Under the pieces are notes generated by a model that saw only the letters and a list, made by a program, of their open reading frames with translations, was not told where the DNA came from and searched no databases. From a virus, in IMG/VR virus record IMGVR_UViG_3300025141_000022, positions 1 to 64,000 of that record: a stretch of DNA of 64,000 nt, one strand, 5' to 3'. Numbering within the stretch: position 1 is the first letter of the stretch; every line of letters starts with the position of its first letter. The position numbers and the translations under genes were made by a program. This document shows, one piece after another, positions 21,732 to 28,494 of this stretch.

Positions 21732-22538
21732 ATGAAAAGAACACAATTGGCAGAAGAAATTAAGCTTAGAGGCTATATTCGCGAAGCCATTAGAGCAGTT
21801 AAGGCTCAAAGAGCAACAAAGAAAAAGACAGAGTGGCTTGAAGAACAAAAGCTTCGGTCGCTTGTTCGAAGTTTGTTAACTGAAGCGGCAGCTTCTGGCG
21901 GAACACCTGAAACCCCACACCGCTCAACTGGTATTAATGTTTTAGAAGATCTTCTGAAGAAGATTGTACCAATTTTAGAAGACGAATATAAAATTCTAAC
22001 AACAAACCCAGATCAAAGAAAATCTTATAGAGCACACATAGTCAATGCAGTGCAAAATGCATTAGCACCAGAAATTGCTATAGCCGATGCTGGCAAAGAA
22101 GGGTCTGATGCAGAGGCTGAAGAGATTGCCTTACAAGAGCAGGATATCGAAGTCGAAATCGGTGATGATGAGGAACAATTCATCGATGTTCGTGGAGAAA
22201 ACCAGCCAGCAGCTGATCCAGAAGAAGAGTTTGGTGCTGGATTAGAAAACGAAGATGTCACTGGTAGAAACTTTGCTATGAAAACATTCGAAAAAGTTGA
22301 AAAGGTTATTGTGGATGCATATGCTGTTTTATCTGATGATGAAGACCGTGAAATGTTTTATGATTACTTGCTGACAAATCTTAAGCTGTACTTTGATAAA
22401 TTCGAAGAGGAACTAGCTGCTGAACTAGAGGAGCCAACCACGCCTGAGTATGAAGAGGAAAGCGAGGCTGCTAGTGAGTACGATGCTGAAGAAGTAGGTG
22501 GTGAAGAAGTAGGTGGTGATCTTGATCTAGAGCTATAA
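21732..22538 (+). CDS. Acidic helical protein, possible prohead/scaffold protein (268 aa)
   Basis: Basic N-terminal helices (R-G-Y-I-R-E-A-I-R-A-V-K, L-R-S-L-V-R-S-L-L-T-E|A-A-A-S-G) with an L-x-E site near residue 51. A helical domain follows (N-V-L-E-D-L-L-K-K-I-V-P-I-L-E-D), then a strongly acidic linker and a second helical domain (M-K-T-F-E-K-V-E-K-V-I). The tail contains two copies of E-E-V-G-G. Its length and acidity fit scaffold/core proteins of T4-like heads, but no homology is evident. Confidence 0.6.
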   Translation: MKRTQLAEEIKLRGYIREAIRAVKAQRATKKKTEWLEEQKLRSLVRSLLTEAAASGGTPETPHRSTGINVLEDLLKKIVPILEDEYKILTTNPDQRKSYRAHIVNAVQNALAPEIAIADAGKEGSDAEAEEIALQEQDIEVEIGDDEEQFIDVRGENQPAADPEEEFGAGLENEDVTGRNFAMKTFEKVEKVIVDAYAVLSDDEDREMFYDYLLTNLKLYFDKFEEELAAELEEPTTPEYEEESEAASEYDAEEVGGEEVGGDLDLEL

Positions 22539-22565
22539 ATTATTTCAAAGAACTAAATGATGATC

Positions 22566-22595
22566 TATAGATTAGTATAGATTAGTATAGATTAG
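22566..22595 (+). repeat. Three exact 10-bp direct repeats
   Basis: TATAGATTAG occurs at 22566, 22576 and 22586 without gaps, followed by the inverted repeat TTAGT (22593-22597) / ACTAA and a further A+T-only stretch up to about 22635. It lies in the leader of the gene at 22656 and could be a helically phased regulator site or a curved-DNA element. Confidence 0.7.
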
Positions 22596-22655
22596 TATTA
22601 ACTAATATAATATATTATAATATACTATCTATACAATTGTTAAAAGGAATTGATC

Positions 22656-23018
22656 ATGTCTTGGAATAAAATTAATAAAAGATCTGGAGCTAACAAAAAT
22701 TACTCTCTATCTAAAAAACTCAGAAGGGATAACAAAAGCACCGATGAATTTGAGGTTATGCTTAATCAGCTTAGCTTAGAAGAGGTCATTGGGCTGAAAT
22801 TAGAGCTAGCCTCTAGAGCCGCTGGCAACAAATTATATGGATTACCGCTATGGAAATCCTTGACATGTATCTCAAAAGATGCTACTCTTAAGTATGCTTT
22901 CTCAGCATGTCGCACCAAAGGAGAGGTGGCTACATTTTTGGGAATTTCAAAATCTGATTTAAGAAAATCAGATAGAAAATATGATACTTCATCGTACTTT
23001 GAGGAGAGTACAGAATAA
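22656..23018 (+). CDS. Conserved phage protein with HTH-like C-terminal part (120 aa)
   Basis: The start is ATG 22656 behind AAAGGAATTGATC. The pattern E-E-V-I-G-L-K-L-E-L-A-S-R, L-Y-G-L-P-L-W-K-S-L and K-Y-A-F-S-A-C-R-T-K-G-E-V-A-T-F-L-G-I belongs to a family I recognise from T4-like marine phages. The last segment (T-K-G-E-V-A-T-F-L-G-I-S-K-S-D-L-R-K) reads like a Fis-type helix-turn-helix, so it may regulate transcription. It stands alone between the 10-bp repeats and the tmRNA. Confidence 0.75.
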   Translation: MSWNKINKRSGANKNYSLSKKLRRDNKSTDEFEVMLNQLSLEEVIGLKLELASRAAGNKLYGLPLWKSLTCISKDATLKYAFSACRTKGEVATFLGISKSDLRKSDRKYDTSSYFEESTE

Positions 23019-23161
23019 TTATAGACTACAAGGTTTTAAGAACGTAAGTAGGGGTTCCATGTCTCTAACGAACCTAGATTAGAAAATAGAATCAAATTTT
23101 GAAGGGAGACTGGCAGGGTGGGAGCGAGGAGGACCACCAACCTTGTGGTTCAGAAACATAA

Positions 23162-23569
23162 GGGAGCGAAATGGCTTCGACAGGGTAAGAAAGAGGAATA
23201 GTGCAAGTAGGTTAGATACGACCTTAACAGTTCAAAAACAATAGTTGCAAATAACAACAACCACTTTGAAGCAGTCGCCTTAGCGGCTTAATCAACGGGG
23301 TTTCCAATAACCTTGTTTACCAATATTGGATATCAGGTAGGATCCTGTGAAAAGAAAAAACACAATGGTAACCTCGGCTTTAAAAAAACATCTTCGGGTG
23401 GATTACCTCGCTACATGCGAGAAAGGTGAGTGGGGGCGCAACAGGTCAGTAAGCGCCGGCGGGTTAACTGACTACCTTTGTTGATTTGTGATAGTAAATC
23501 AACTAAACTTGTGAATGACTAGAATTGGACTTATTGTGGACGCGGGTTCGATTCCCGCCGCTTCCACCA
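23162..23569 (+). ncRNA. ssrA: tmRNA (transfer-messenger RNA), 408 nt
   Basis: The tRNA-like ends pair: GGGAGCG (23162-23168) with CGCTTCC (23559-23565), followed by A and an encoded CCA (23567-23569). The T arm is GCGGG-TTCGATT-CCCGC, and the 5' part has the hallmark AATGGCTTCGACAGGG. In between is a tag frame starting at GCA 23247 behind the typical TAGTT and ending TAA at 23289-23291, encoding ANNNNHFEAVALAA, with the canonical ALAA degradation signal. Length fits one-piece bacterial tmRNAs (about 350-410 nt). tmRNA with SmpB rescues stalled ribosomes and tags the products for proteolysis. No smpB gene is visible in this window, so the host protein would be used. Confidence 0.96.
23247..23291 (+). 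other. tmRNA proteolysis-tag reading frame
   Basis: Resume codon GCA, then 13 further codons and TAA give the tag ANNNNHFEAVALAA. The Ala-Asn start and the hydrophobic ALAA end match bacterial SsrA tags recognised by ClpXP-type proteases. Confidence 0.93.
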
Positions 23570-23585
23570 TTTAAAGGAGAGTAAA

Positions 23586-23744
23586 ATGATAAATTTTTTA
23601 AGTTCTAAGCATGTAAGTCTAGGATGCGCAGTGATCAATGTAGTAATTGCCGCTAGTTGCGTTGTTGACGGCAGATTGGGTTGGGCAGTATTTTCTGCTG
23701 GACTCGGACTGTTTTGCTACAATAATTATTTGAAGGCTGACTGA
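23586..23744 (+). CDS. Small membrane protein with two hydrophobic spans (52 aa)
   Basis: ATG 23586 behind AAAGGAGAGTAAA, 17 nt after the tmRNA. Two hydrophobic segments (about 10-26 and 31-45) flank the charged D-G-R. The style S-K-H-V-S-L-G-C-A-V-I-N-V-V-I-A-A recalls small membrane proteins of other marine phages. The TGA overlaps the next ATG (TGATG). Confidence 0.65.
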   Translation: MINFLSSKHVSLGCAVINVVIAASCVVDGRLGWAVFSAGLGLFCYNNYLKAD

Positions 23745-24178
23745 TGATAGTACTAATGCTATTGGCATGTTCTCTATCAGAAGGTCCTTCGGCTCCAGTT
23801 GTAACAGACTCAGCAACTGTAGCTCCGATTCAAAGAGGTGAAAATAAAATTGAACCCATTCCTGTAGAATTGCAAATACATGTATCTGTTTCTTCTGAAT
23901 CTCAGCTAATTGAAGAGGGGCCGGGATGCCCAGGAGAAGAATTGTATACAGAGCAGGATTTAGAGTCTTTGAGGCCACGACAAGAAGTATATACACCACC
24001 AGTTGAAAATTCAGAACAATCAACAGAATCAGAAGAGGAAGAAGATGTGATTTGTGTGGGTTGCGATGATAATGTGGAAGAAGAGCCACAGAATGAATCA
24101 GCAAGGGTGGATGTAAAGATTAATCCTGTCACTGGTGAAATTGAGTATGTAATTAGGGATCTTGAGATAGATTTATAA
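23744..24178 (+). CDS. Acidic lipoprotein (144 aa)
   Basis: A very short signal sequence MIVLMLLAC with lipobox L-L-A-C (Cys9), then a Ser/Pro/Glu-rich, largely disordered chain with two short Cys motifs (G-P-G-C-P-G, I-C-V-G-C-D-D) and a C-terminal segment V-D-V-K-I-N-P-V-T-G-E-I-E-Y-V. Probably anchored in the outer or inner membrane. Translationally coupled to the membrane protein before it. Confidence 0.65.
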   Translation: MIVLMLLACSLSEGPSAPVVTDSATVAPIQRGENKIEPIPVELQIHVSVSSESQLIEEGPGCPGEELYTEQDLESLRPRQEVYTPPVENSEQSTESEEEEDVICVGCDDNVEEEPQNESARVDVKINPVTGEIEYVIRDLEIDL

Positions 24179-24195
24179 AAAGATGATAAAACCGC

Positions 24196-24224
24196 TTGAC
24201 ATCGTGGTGAAATGTGATTATATT
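24196..24224 (+). promoter_or_regulatory. Sigma-70-type promoter
   Basis: TTGACA (24196-24201), 17 bp, TATATT (24219-24224). Transcription would start near 24231, i.e. just ahead of a perfect 11-bp hairpin. Confidence 0.75.
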
Positions 24225-24242
24225 TGTAGTGTAAGCAGATTT

Positions 24243-24270
24243 AATGACCACTTTTTTATAAGTGGTCATT
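24243..24270 (+). terminator. 11-bp perfect hairpin, terminator or leader structure
   Basis: AATGACCACTT (24243-24253) and AAGTGGTCATT (24260-24270) enclose TTTTAT and are followed by TATTCTTT. It could end the upstream lipoprotein transcript; for transcripts from the promoter at 24196 it would form the extreme 5' end. Confidence 0.6.
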
Positions 24271-24351
24271 TATTCTTTACAAATAGTAATAACAGATATA
24301 CAATATAATATATGAGATAAAACTCATCTAATAAGAGGAAAAATAAAAAAA

Positions 24352-24816
24352 ATGAAAGTAACAAATGGAAACATCGTAGAAGTACATTACAAGGGTACTT
24401 TTGCAAATGGTGAGGTGTTTGATGATTCGCGAAGTCGCGGAACACCATTTACAGTCATCGTGGGCCAAGGGCAAGTCATCAAAGGGTTTGAAAATGCTTT
24501 GTTTGGAATGTCTAAAGGTCAGACCAAAAATGTTAATCTCACAGCTGATGAGGCATACGGACAACCAGATCCTAATGCAGTCATGACAGTGAGCAAAGAG
24601 CAATTCCCAGCGGATTATGTGTTTGAGAATGGCACAATGGTTCATGGCGCTGGCGGCGATGGCCGACCAGTTCTCGCAAAGATTGTATCTTCTTCAGAAC
24701 AAGAAGTGGTACTAGACATGAATCACCCATTGGCCGGAAAAGACATTAATTTCGAAATTGAATTACTTGATATTACCGATGGCGCAGATACAACGGACAC
24801 AACAGAAAATGGATGA
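24352..24816 (+). CDS. FKBP-type peptidyl-prolyl isomerase, SlyD-like (154 aa)
   Basis: The first 70 residues show the FKBP core: V-E-V-H-Y-K-G-T-F-A-N-G-E-V-F-D-D-S, G-Q-V-I-K-G-F-E-N-A-L-F-G-M. Then A-Y-G-Q-P-D-P leads to an inserted flap-like domain (residues about 75-125) and the closing strand N-H-P-L-A-G-K-D-I-N-F-E-I-E-L, which is the SlyD-type arrangement. It catalyses prolyl cis/trans isomerisation and can act as chaperone. It has no signal peptide, so it is cytoplasmic, and lacks the His-rich SlyD tail. Phage-encoded FKBPs are uncommon. Confidence 0.92.
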   Translation: MKVTNGNIVEVHYKGTFANGEVFDDSRSRGTPFTVIVGQGQVIKGFENALFGMSKGQTKNVNLTADEAYGQPDPNAVMTVSKEQFPADYVFENGTMVHGAGGDGRPVLAKIVSSSEQEVVLDMNHPLAGKDINFEIELLDITDGADTTDTTENG

Positions 24817-25015
24817 GAGGCCCCAAAAGGTCAAGTGGACCAAAGTTGCAATCTATGATACATATGTAGATGCTGATGAGAAGAGAAATTCTCTTAATGA
24901 AGAAGGAAAACTAACAAAGATTCGCAGATGCGGAACACGCGGCCTACGGTTTAAGGTTTTAACTGGGCAACCTATCGAAAAACCAAAGGAAAAGAAAAAA
25001 GGAACTAAACGATGA
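24809..25015 (+). CDS. Conserved small phage protein (68 aa)
   Basis: ATG 24809 lies 8 nt inside the FKBP gene. The core V-K-W-T-K-V-A-I-Y-D-T-Y-V-D-A-D-E-K-R-N and T-K-I-R-R-C-G-T-R-G-L-R-F-K-V belongs to a small family I recognise from marine myoviruses; the tail is Lys-rich. Function unknown. The following ATG (25012) overlaps its stop but is probably not used. Confidence 0.68.
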   Translation: MDERPQKVKWTKVAIYDTYVDADEKRNSLNEEGKLTKIRRCGTRGLRFKVLTGQPIEKPKEKKKGTKR

Positions 25016-25035
25016 ATAATAGAGAAGGAGACACT

Positions 25036-25272
25036 ATGAAGACATTGTTATTTGTTTTTGCACTAACATTGAGTGCATGTGGAGAAGAAGAGGTCACAGA
25101 AACCGAAGCAACATCGACAACCCCAGCGGAACAGGTTGAGGTGCAGACTACTGAAAACGTAGAAAATGGAGTAGAACAAACTACCACCACGACTACGATT
25201 GAAGAAAAGGATGTAACTAACACCGGATTCACAGAGGTTGAAGAAGCTTCAACAGAGACTGTTAACGAATAG
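25036..25272 (+). CDS. Small acidic Thr/Glu-rich lipoprotein (78 aa)
   Basis: The start is ATG 25036 behind AGAAGGAGACACT; an upstream ATG at 25012 has no RBS. Signal peptide MKTLLFVFALTLSAC with lipobox L-S-A-C, followed by a low-complexity Thr/Glu chain. Second of four lipoproteins in 10-28 kb apart from the thioredoxin one. Probably a surface-exposed spacer protein. Confidence 0.7.
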   Translation: MKTLLFVFALTLSACGEEEVTETEATSTTPAEQVEVQTTENVENGVEQTTTTTTIEEKDVTNTGFTEVEEASTETVNE

Positions 25273-25296
25273 TAAACAGTTAAAATAAATTATACA

Positions 25297-25320
25297 GGGG
25301 GGCTATAAGCCCCCCGTATT
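25297..25320 (+). terminator. Rho-independent terminator
   Basis: GGGGGGCT (25297-25304), loop ATA, AGCCCCCC (25308-25315), then GTATTTAT. Strong stem after the lipoprotein gene. Confidence 0.75.
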
Positions 25321-25335
25321 TATAGGAGATTGAAA

Positions 25336-25527
25336 ATGAGTGTATATGAAAAACTTAAAAACCTTTTTAGAAAAAGGGCCCCTACGCGTAGCGAAGATTC
25401 AGCACCTACGAATTATTTGGATGATTTAAAGCTGTCCGAACTAAGGACTGTCGCAAAAGAACGAGGACTTAGAGGATATACTAAATTACGAAAGGCTGAT
25501 TTACTTCAACTTCTTAAAGAAGGGTGA
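25336..25527 (+). CDS. Rho_N/SAP-like domain protein (63 aa)
   Basis: The start is ATG 25336 behind TAGGAGATTGAAA. A basic N-terminus is followed by L-D-D-L-K-L-S-E-L-R-T-V-A-K-E-R-G-L-R-G-Y-T-K-L-R-K-A-D-L-L-Q-L-L, which is the Rho N-terminal/SAP-type helix-extended-helix that binds DNA or RNA (sequence abbreviated by residue order; positions about 30-62). Its TGA (25525-25527) directly abuts the stop codon of the opposing gene, with no terminator between. Confidence 0.75.
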   Translation: MSVYEKLKNLFRKRAPTRSEDSAPTNYLDDLKLSELRTVAKERGLRGYTKLRKADLLQLLKEG

Positions 25528-26355
25528 TTATCTGAGTGTACGCACAGTAATGTTTTTTCGACGGGCTAAATTAGTTATTATCTGACGCTCGTTAGGACTA
25601 AGCGGAACGTTTGAGTCAAAATCAGAAATAATGAGCAACGTCTGGTTTGGCTGCATCTGCGTTAACACATAATAGTAAGAGTACCATATTTCAGTACCAG
25701 AACGAGGCGAGATACTATTTAATCGTTGACCATTATAACAACCATTCATCATTGAAACATAGATTGTACTATTTGGTTTAAGTGAAGCATTGATCACATC
25801 GGTCCAATTTCTCCACCCATCCCACATAGAGCCTGACGCGTCAATTAGATAGACATCAGCAGGAATTCTTTCTATTCTGGTTGTAAAGGAATTATCACCG
25901 TGAACAACGACCTCGACAATTCTAGCATTTGGAGAATGATCCCCGGTCTTTTCACCGTGGATTATTGTATTAAATCTTGCATTTGGAATATCTTGTTCTA
26001 TGGCTCGCTTTACTTGCTGTACTCTTTGAGCAGCTAGTCTTCTGTTGTATGCTTCACCACCACAGCCATCTGTGTAACCAATTAATGTTATACTTCTTTG
26101 ATCTGTGCGTCTAATCCGCTCAATGAATGAGGATAGGGAAGTATCTTGAGAAGAAGTAATTTCTGACTCATCCTCTCTAAAATAAATTGTATGTTGTCTT
26201 CTTATTTGAACCGAATTGGCTGTGATGGTCGGCGCCGGCCCTCTTCTCACTTCACATGTGCAGTGGGCTACCGCACATCGGTCTATACTAGTGTCTGCAC
26301 TCGCAACATGCACATCTGCACGAAATAGCAGTAAAAAAAGCCAAAAAAGATACAT
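25528..26355 (-). CDS. OmpA-like plus VWA-like secreted protein (275 aa), only minus-strand gene
   Basis: Signal peptide MYLFWLFLLLFRADVHVASA, a Cys-containing segment, then an OmpA C-terminal-like domain: I-T-L-I-G-Y-T-D-G-C-G-G-E-A-Y-N-R-R-L-A-A-Q-R-V (residues about 92-115), which binds peptidoglycan in the family. The second half is VWA-like with the metal site D-A-S-G-S (near residue 172) and L-L-I-I-S-D-F-D. It is the only convincing gene on this strand and converges tail-to-tail with the Rho_N gene, stop to stop. The best Shine-Dalgarno (GGAGG) fits a different ATG seven bases upstream (26362) that would give a 24-aa peptide, so its translation may be coupled. Probably periplasmic; likely acquired separately. 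Confidence 0.85.
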   Translation of the reverse strand: MYLFWLFLLLFRADVHVASADTSIDRCAVAHCTCEVRRGPAPTITANSVQIRRQHTIYFREDESEITSSQDTSLSSFIERIRRTDQRSITLIGYTDGCGGEAYNRRLAAQRVQQVKRAIEQDIPNARFNTIIHGEKTGDHSPNARIVEVVVHGDNSFTTRIERIPADVYLIDASGSMWDGWRNWTDVINASLKPNSTIYVSMMNGCYNGQRLNSISPRSGTEIWYSYYYVLTQMQPNQTLLIISDFDSNVPLSPNERQIITNLARRKNITVRTLR

Positions 26356-26483
26356 CCCTCATGATATCCTCCCTCATAATAACTAGTGTTTTAAAAAAAA
26401 ATAAAAAATTAAGAGTGAGTTAAAAAAATGCTAATATATATTACAGGTGGCGCTTTTTTGATATTGATGAGGTAAGTTGTACG

Positions 26484-27014
26484 GTGAAAGTAAAAATTGC
26501 TTTTTATAAAGCAAAGGGAAATTGGCAAAATAAGATAATACGGTGGTGGACCAAGAGCCCGTACAGCCATGCAGAGTTGGTGCTACCGGATGGTAAAACA
26601 TGGATAGGAATTAGTCCATTTTTAACTTCAAAAGTTTCCTCAAGAGAGAATCCAACATTCAATGAAGATAATTGGGATTTTGTAGAGCTAGAAATAACCG
26701 AAGAGCAATATGACGTTATTTTGGATTTTTATAATGAAACTAAAGGATGTAAGTATGATTGGATTGGAATGCTGCTGTCACAGTTCTTGCCATTTCACAT
26801 TAAACGACGAGAAAAGTGGTACTGTAGTGAGTGGATAGCATATGCTTTAAGGATCGCCAATGTAGTACACTGGAAGGTGGTTAAGATATACGACCGTTGC
26901 GATTTATCCCCTGGCGTACTATATAATATAGCGCAAAGCGTTAACGTAGTGACAAAAAACGTTATGGTCATCGAAATACCTGAACCTCCAGATACAACGG
27001 TGGCAATAGGATAA
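26484..27014 (+). CDS. Permuted papain-like amidase fold (YiiX-like) protein (176 aa)
   Basis: GTG start behind GATGAGGTAAGTTGTAC. Motifs: S-P-Y-S-H-A-E-L-V-L (catalytic-type His near residue 27) and W-Y-C-S-E-W-I-A-Y-A-L (Cys near 113) in the His-before-Cys order of permuted NlpC/P60 (YiiX/YebB) proteins. C-D-W-I-G-M style residues between them (K-Y-D-W-I-G-M-L) also match. Such enzymes hydrolyse peptidoglycan peptides or lipid-linked bonds. No signal peptide, so it may act in lysis or inside the cytoplasm. Confidence 0.75.
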   Translation: MKVKIAFYKAKGNWQNKIIRWWTKSPYSHAELVLPDGKTWIGISPFLTSKVSSRENPTFNEDNWDFVELEITEEQYDVILDFYNETKGCKYDWIGMLLSQFLPFHIKRREKWYCSEWIAYALRIANVVHWKVVKIYDRCDLSPGVLYNIAQSVNVVTKNVMVIEIPEPPDTTVAIG

Positions 27015-27016
27015 AA

Positions 27017-27346
27017 ATGAAAAAATTATTATTAATTCTGGCTTTGTCGGTAGGATGTGCCGCCAAACAGCCACAGATTACGGGCCCAGATTATGAATCT
27101 TCTGGGATACCATGTTTGGATGCATTACAAATAAACATCGATGCATCTGGATGTACACAATTACGATTGGAGCAAGTTAGCCCATCAATAGAAAAGATTA
27201 CATGTGCCGAAAGAGAACCATATAGTGCAGACCCGTGGAACATGTTTGAGTTTGTTATACATGCCCGCGCCTTTGGCGAAGCACCACTAGAATATCAGTG
27301 GATGTGTTCAGACCCGTTTGTAGATGTTTATGTTAATATGGAGTAA
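27017..27346 (+). CDS. Small Cys-containing lipoprotein (109 aa)
   Basis: Signal peptide MKKLLLILALSVGC with lipobox S-V-G-C (Cys14). The mature part has five further cysteines (G-I-P-C-L-D, A-S-G-C-T, I-T-C-A-E, W-M-C-S-D), enough for disulfides, which fits the thioredoxin-like lipoprotein at 10016. Two bases after the amidase-fold gene. Confidence 0.7.
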   Translation: MKKLLLILALSVGCAAKQPQITGPDYESSGIPCLDALQINIDASGCTQLRLEQVSPSIEKITCAEREPYSADPWNMFEFVIHARAFGEAPLEYQWMCSDPFVDVYVNME

Positions 27347-27348
27347 AA

Positions 27349-27570
27349 ATGACAGATCGATTTAGGAGCCTGAGAATTAAAAACAGAAATCTTCAGGAAG
27401 AAACGACTTCTTATTCAATAGATGAAGTAGAAGAAATAACAGATGAAATAGAAAAAGCTTTAGTTGAGTTGAAAGAAAATCTAGATTTGCCAACTGAAGA
27501 AGTTGAAAAATCAATTCAAAGTCGTAGAAAATTTAAATTTGCAAATTTGTTTGACAAAGCTAGCAAATAA
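27349..27570 (+). CDS. Helical hypothetical protein (73 aa)
   Basis: Charged, mainly helical (I-D-E-V-E-E-I-T-D-E-I-E-K-A-L-V-E-L-K-E), starting two bases after the preceding stop. No domain recognised; may have a coiled coil at residues 25-55. Confidence 0.55.
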   Translation: MTDRFRSLRIKNRNLQEETTSYSIDEVEEITDEIEKALVELKENLDLPTEEVEKSIQSRRKFKFANLFDKASK

Positions 27571-27605
27571 TGTTATGTTATTAACATCAACTTATCGAGG
27601 ATGAT

Positions 27606-28490
27606 ATGCAATCAATCGTCTTGTTTGATCTCGATGGCACACTTACGCCACCAAGAGGCAAAATTACCGATGCTGTTATTCAGACTTTAGTGGCTTTGTC
27701 AGAACGCGCCACGCTGGGAATCGTAACTGGCAGCGGCATGGAATATGTACGAGAACAAGCTACAGAGTTGTTACAAAATAAAGAGATTCGATCAAATTCT
27801 GAATTACATGTATTTCCTTGCAATGGAACAGAGCATTGGAAACTCTCAGATACGGGGGCTTATGATAAGGTATATGGAATCTCCATGGAAGAGCATATGG
27901 GTTCCGATAAGTTTAGAGACATGTTAGCTGTTTTGTGTACCTTGCAGTCAGATATTGTCCAATTAGCTCGACAGATGCCCCTTAGCGGTCACTTTGTGTC
28001 TAATAGGCAGTCGATGGTTAATTGGTGTCCAATTGGCAGAAATGCATCTACTGAACAGAGAGAGCAATTTGTAGAGCAAGACGCACTACAACATATTCGA
28101 TTTAATTATATCACCAGCTTAATAGATTCATTTTTAGCTAATGATATCGCCGGCCTGACAGTTACTTTGGGCGGCGACACATCGTTCGATATCTATCCAA
28201 CAGGATGGGATAAAACATATGTATTAAAACATGAGCCCTGTAAGCAAAAAAATCTCTATTTTATTGGTGACCGGTGTCATGGCAATGGAAACGATAAGAC
28301 CCTACATGATTTACTCAATCATCCTGATGGGCCAGACTCTTGGAAATCTTCTGTCACAGCAGAAGGTCCAAAACAAAAGTGGAATATTCCACGTTCAGGT
28401 CGTGCATGGCAAACTTCAGGCCCAGAAGAGACAATAAGAATACTAGAAGGGGAAATAATACCAAAATTACCATGTTTGACTGATAGTTAG
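27606..28490 (+). CDS. Eukaryotic-type phosphomannomutase, HAD superfamily (294 aa)
   Basis: Motif I F-D-L-D-G-T-L-T-P-P-R (residues 7-17) is the eukaryotic-type PMM signature (D-x-D-G-T-L-T-x-P-R). Further landmarks are F-P-C-N-G-T-E, S-G-H-F-V-S-N-R-Q-S-M-V-N-W-C-P-I-G-R, G-G-D-T-S-F-D-I-Y-P-x-G-W-D-K and G-D-R-C-H-G-N-G-N-D (motif IV). The enzyme converts mannose-6-phosphate to mannose-1-phosphate for GDP-mannose. It is longer than typical PMM (about 250 aa) through insertions and a C-terminal extension. It lies apart from the glycan operon at 40-51 kb but would supply its sugar precursor (GDP-mannose, then deoxy sugars or fucose). Confidence 0.88.
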   Translation: MQSIVLFDLDGTLTPPRGKITDAVIQTLVALSERATLGIVTGSGMEYVREQATELLQNKEIRSNSELHVFPCNGTEHWKLSDTGAYDKVYGISMEEHMGSDKFRDMLAVLCTLQSDIVQLARQMPLSGHFVSNRQSMVNWCPIGRNASTEQREQFVEQDALQHIRFNYITSLIDSFLANDIAGLTVTLGGDTSFDIYPTGWDKTYVLKHEPCKQKNLYFIGDRCHGNGNDKTLHDLLNHPDGPDSWKSSVTAEGPKQKWNIPRSGRAWQTSGPEETIRILEGEIIPKLPCLTDS

Positions 28491-28494
28491 TTAT

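Noticed and set aside
24401-24586. Alternative plus-strand frame within the FKBP gene
   Set aside because: Out-of-frame shadow; the FKBP frame has full family motifs.
23744-27346. Prophage or integrated element signature around the tmRNA (tmRNA genes are common attachment sites)
   Set aside because: No integrase and no duplicated tmRNA 3' end is visible; the tmRNA is intact and lies in the middle of phage genes.
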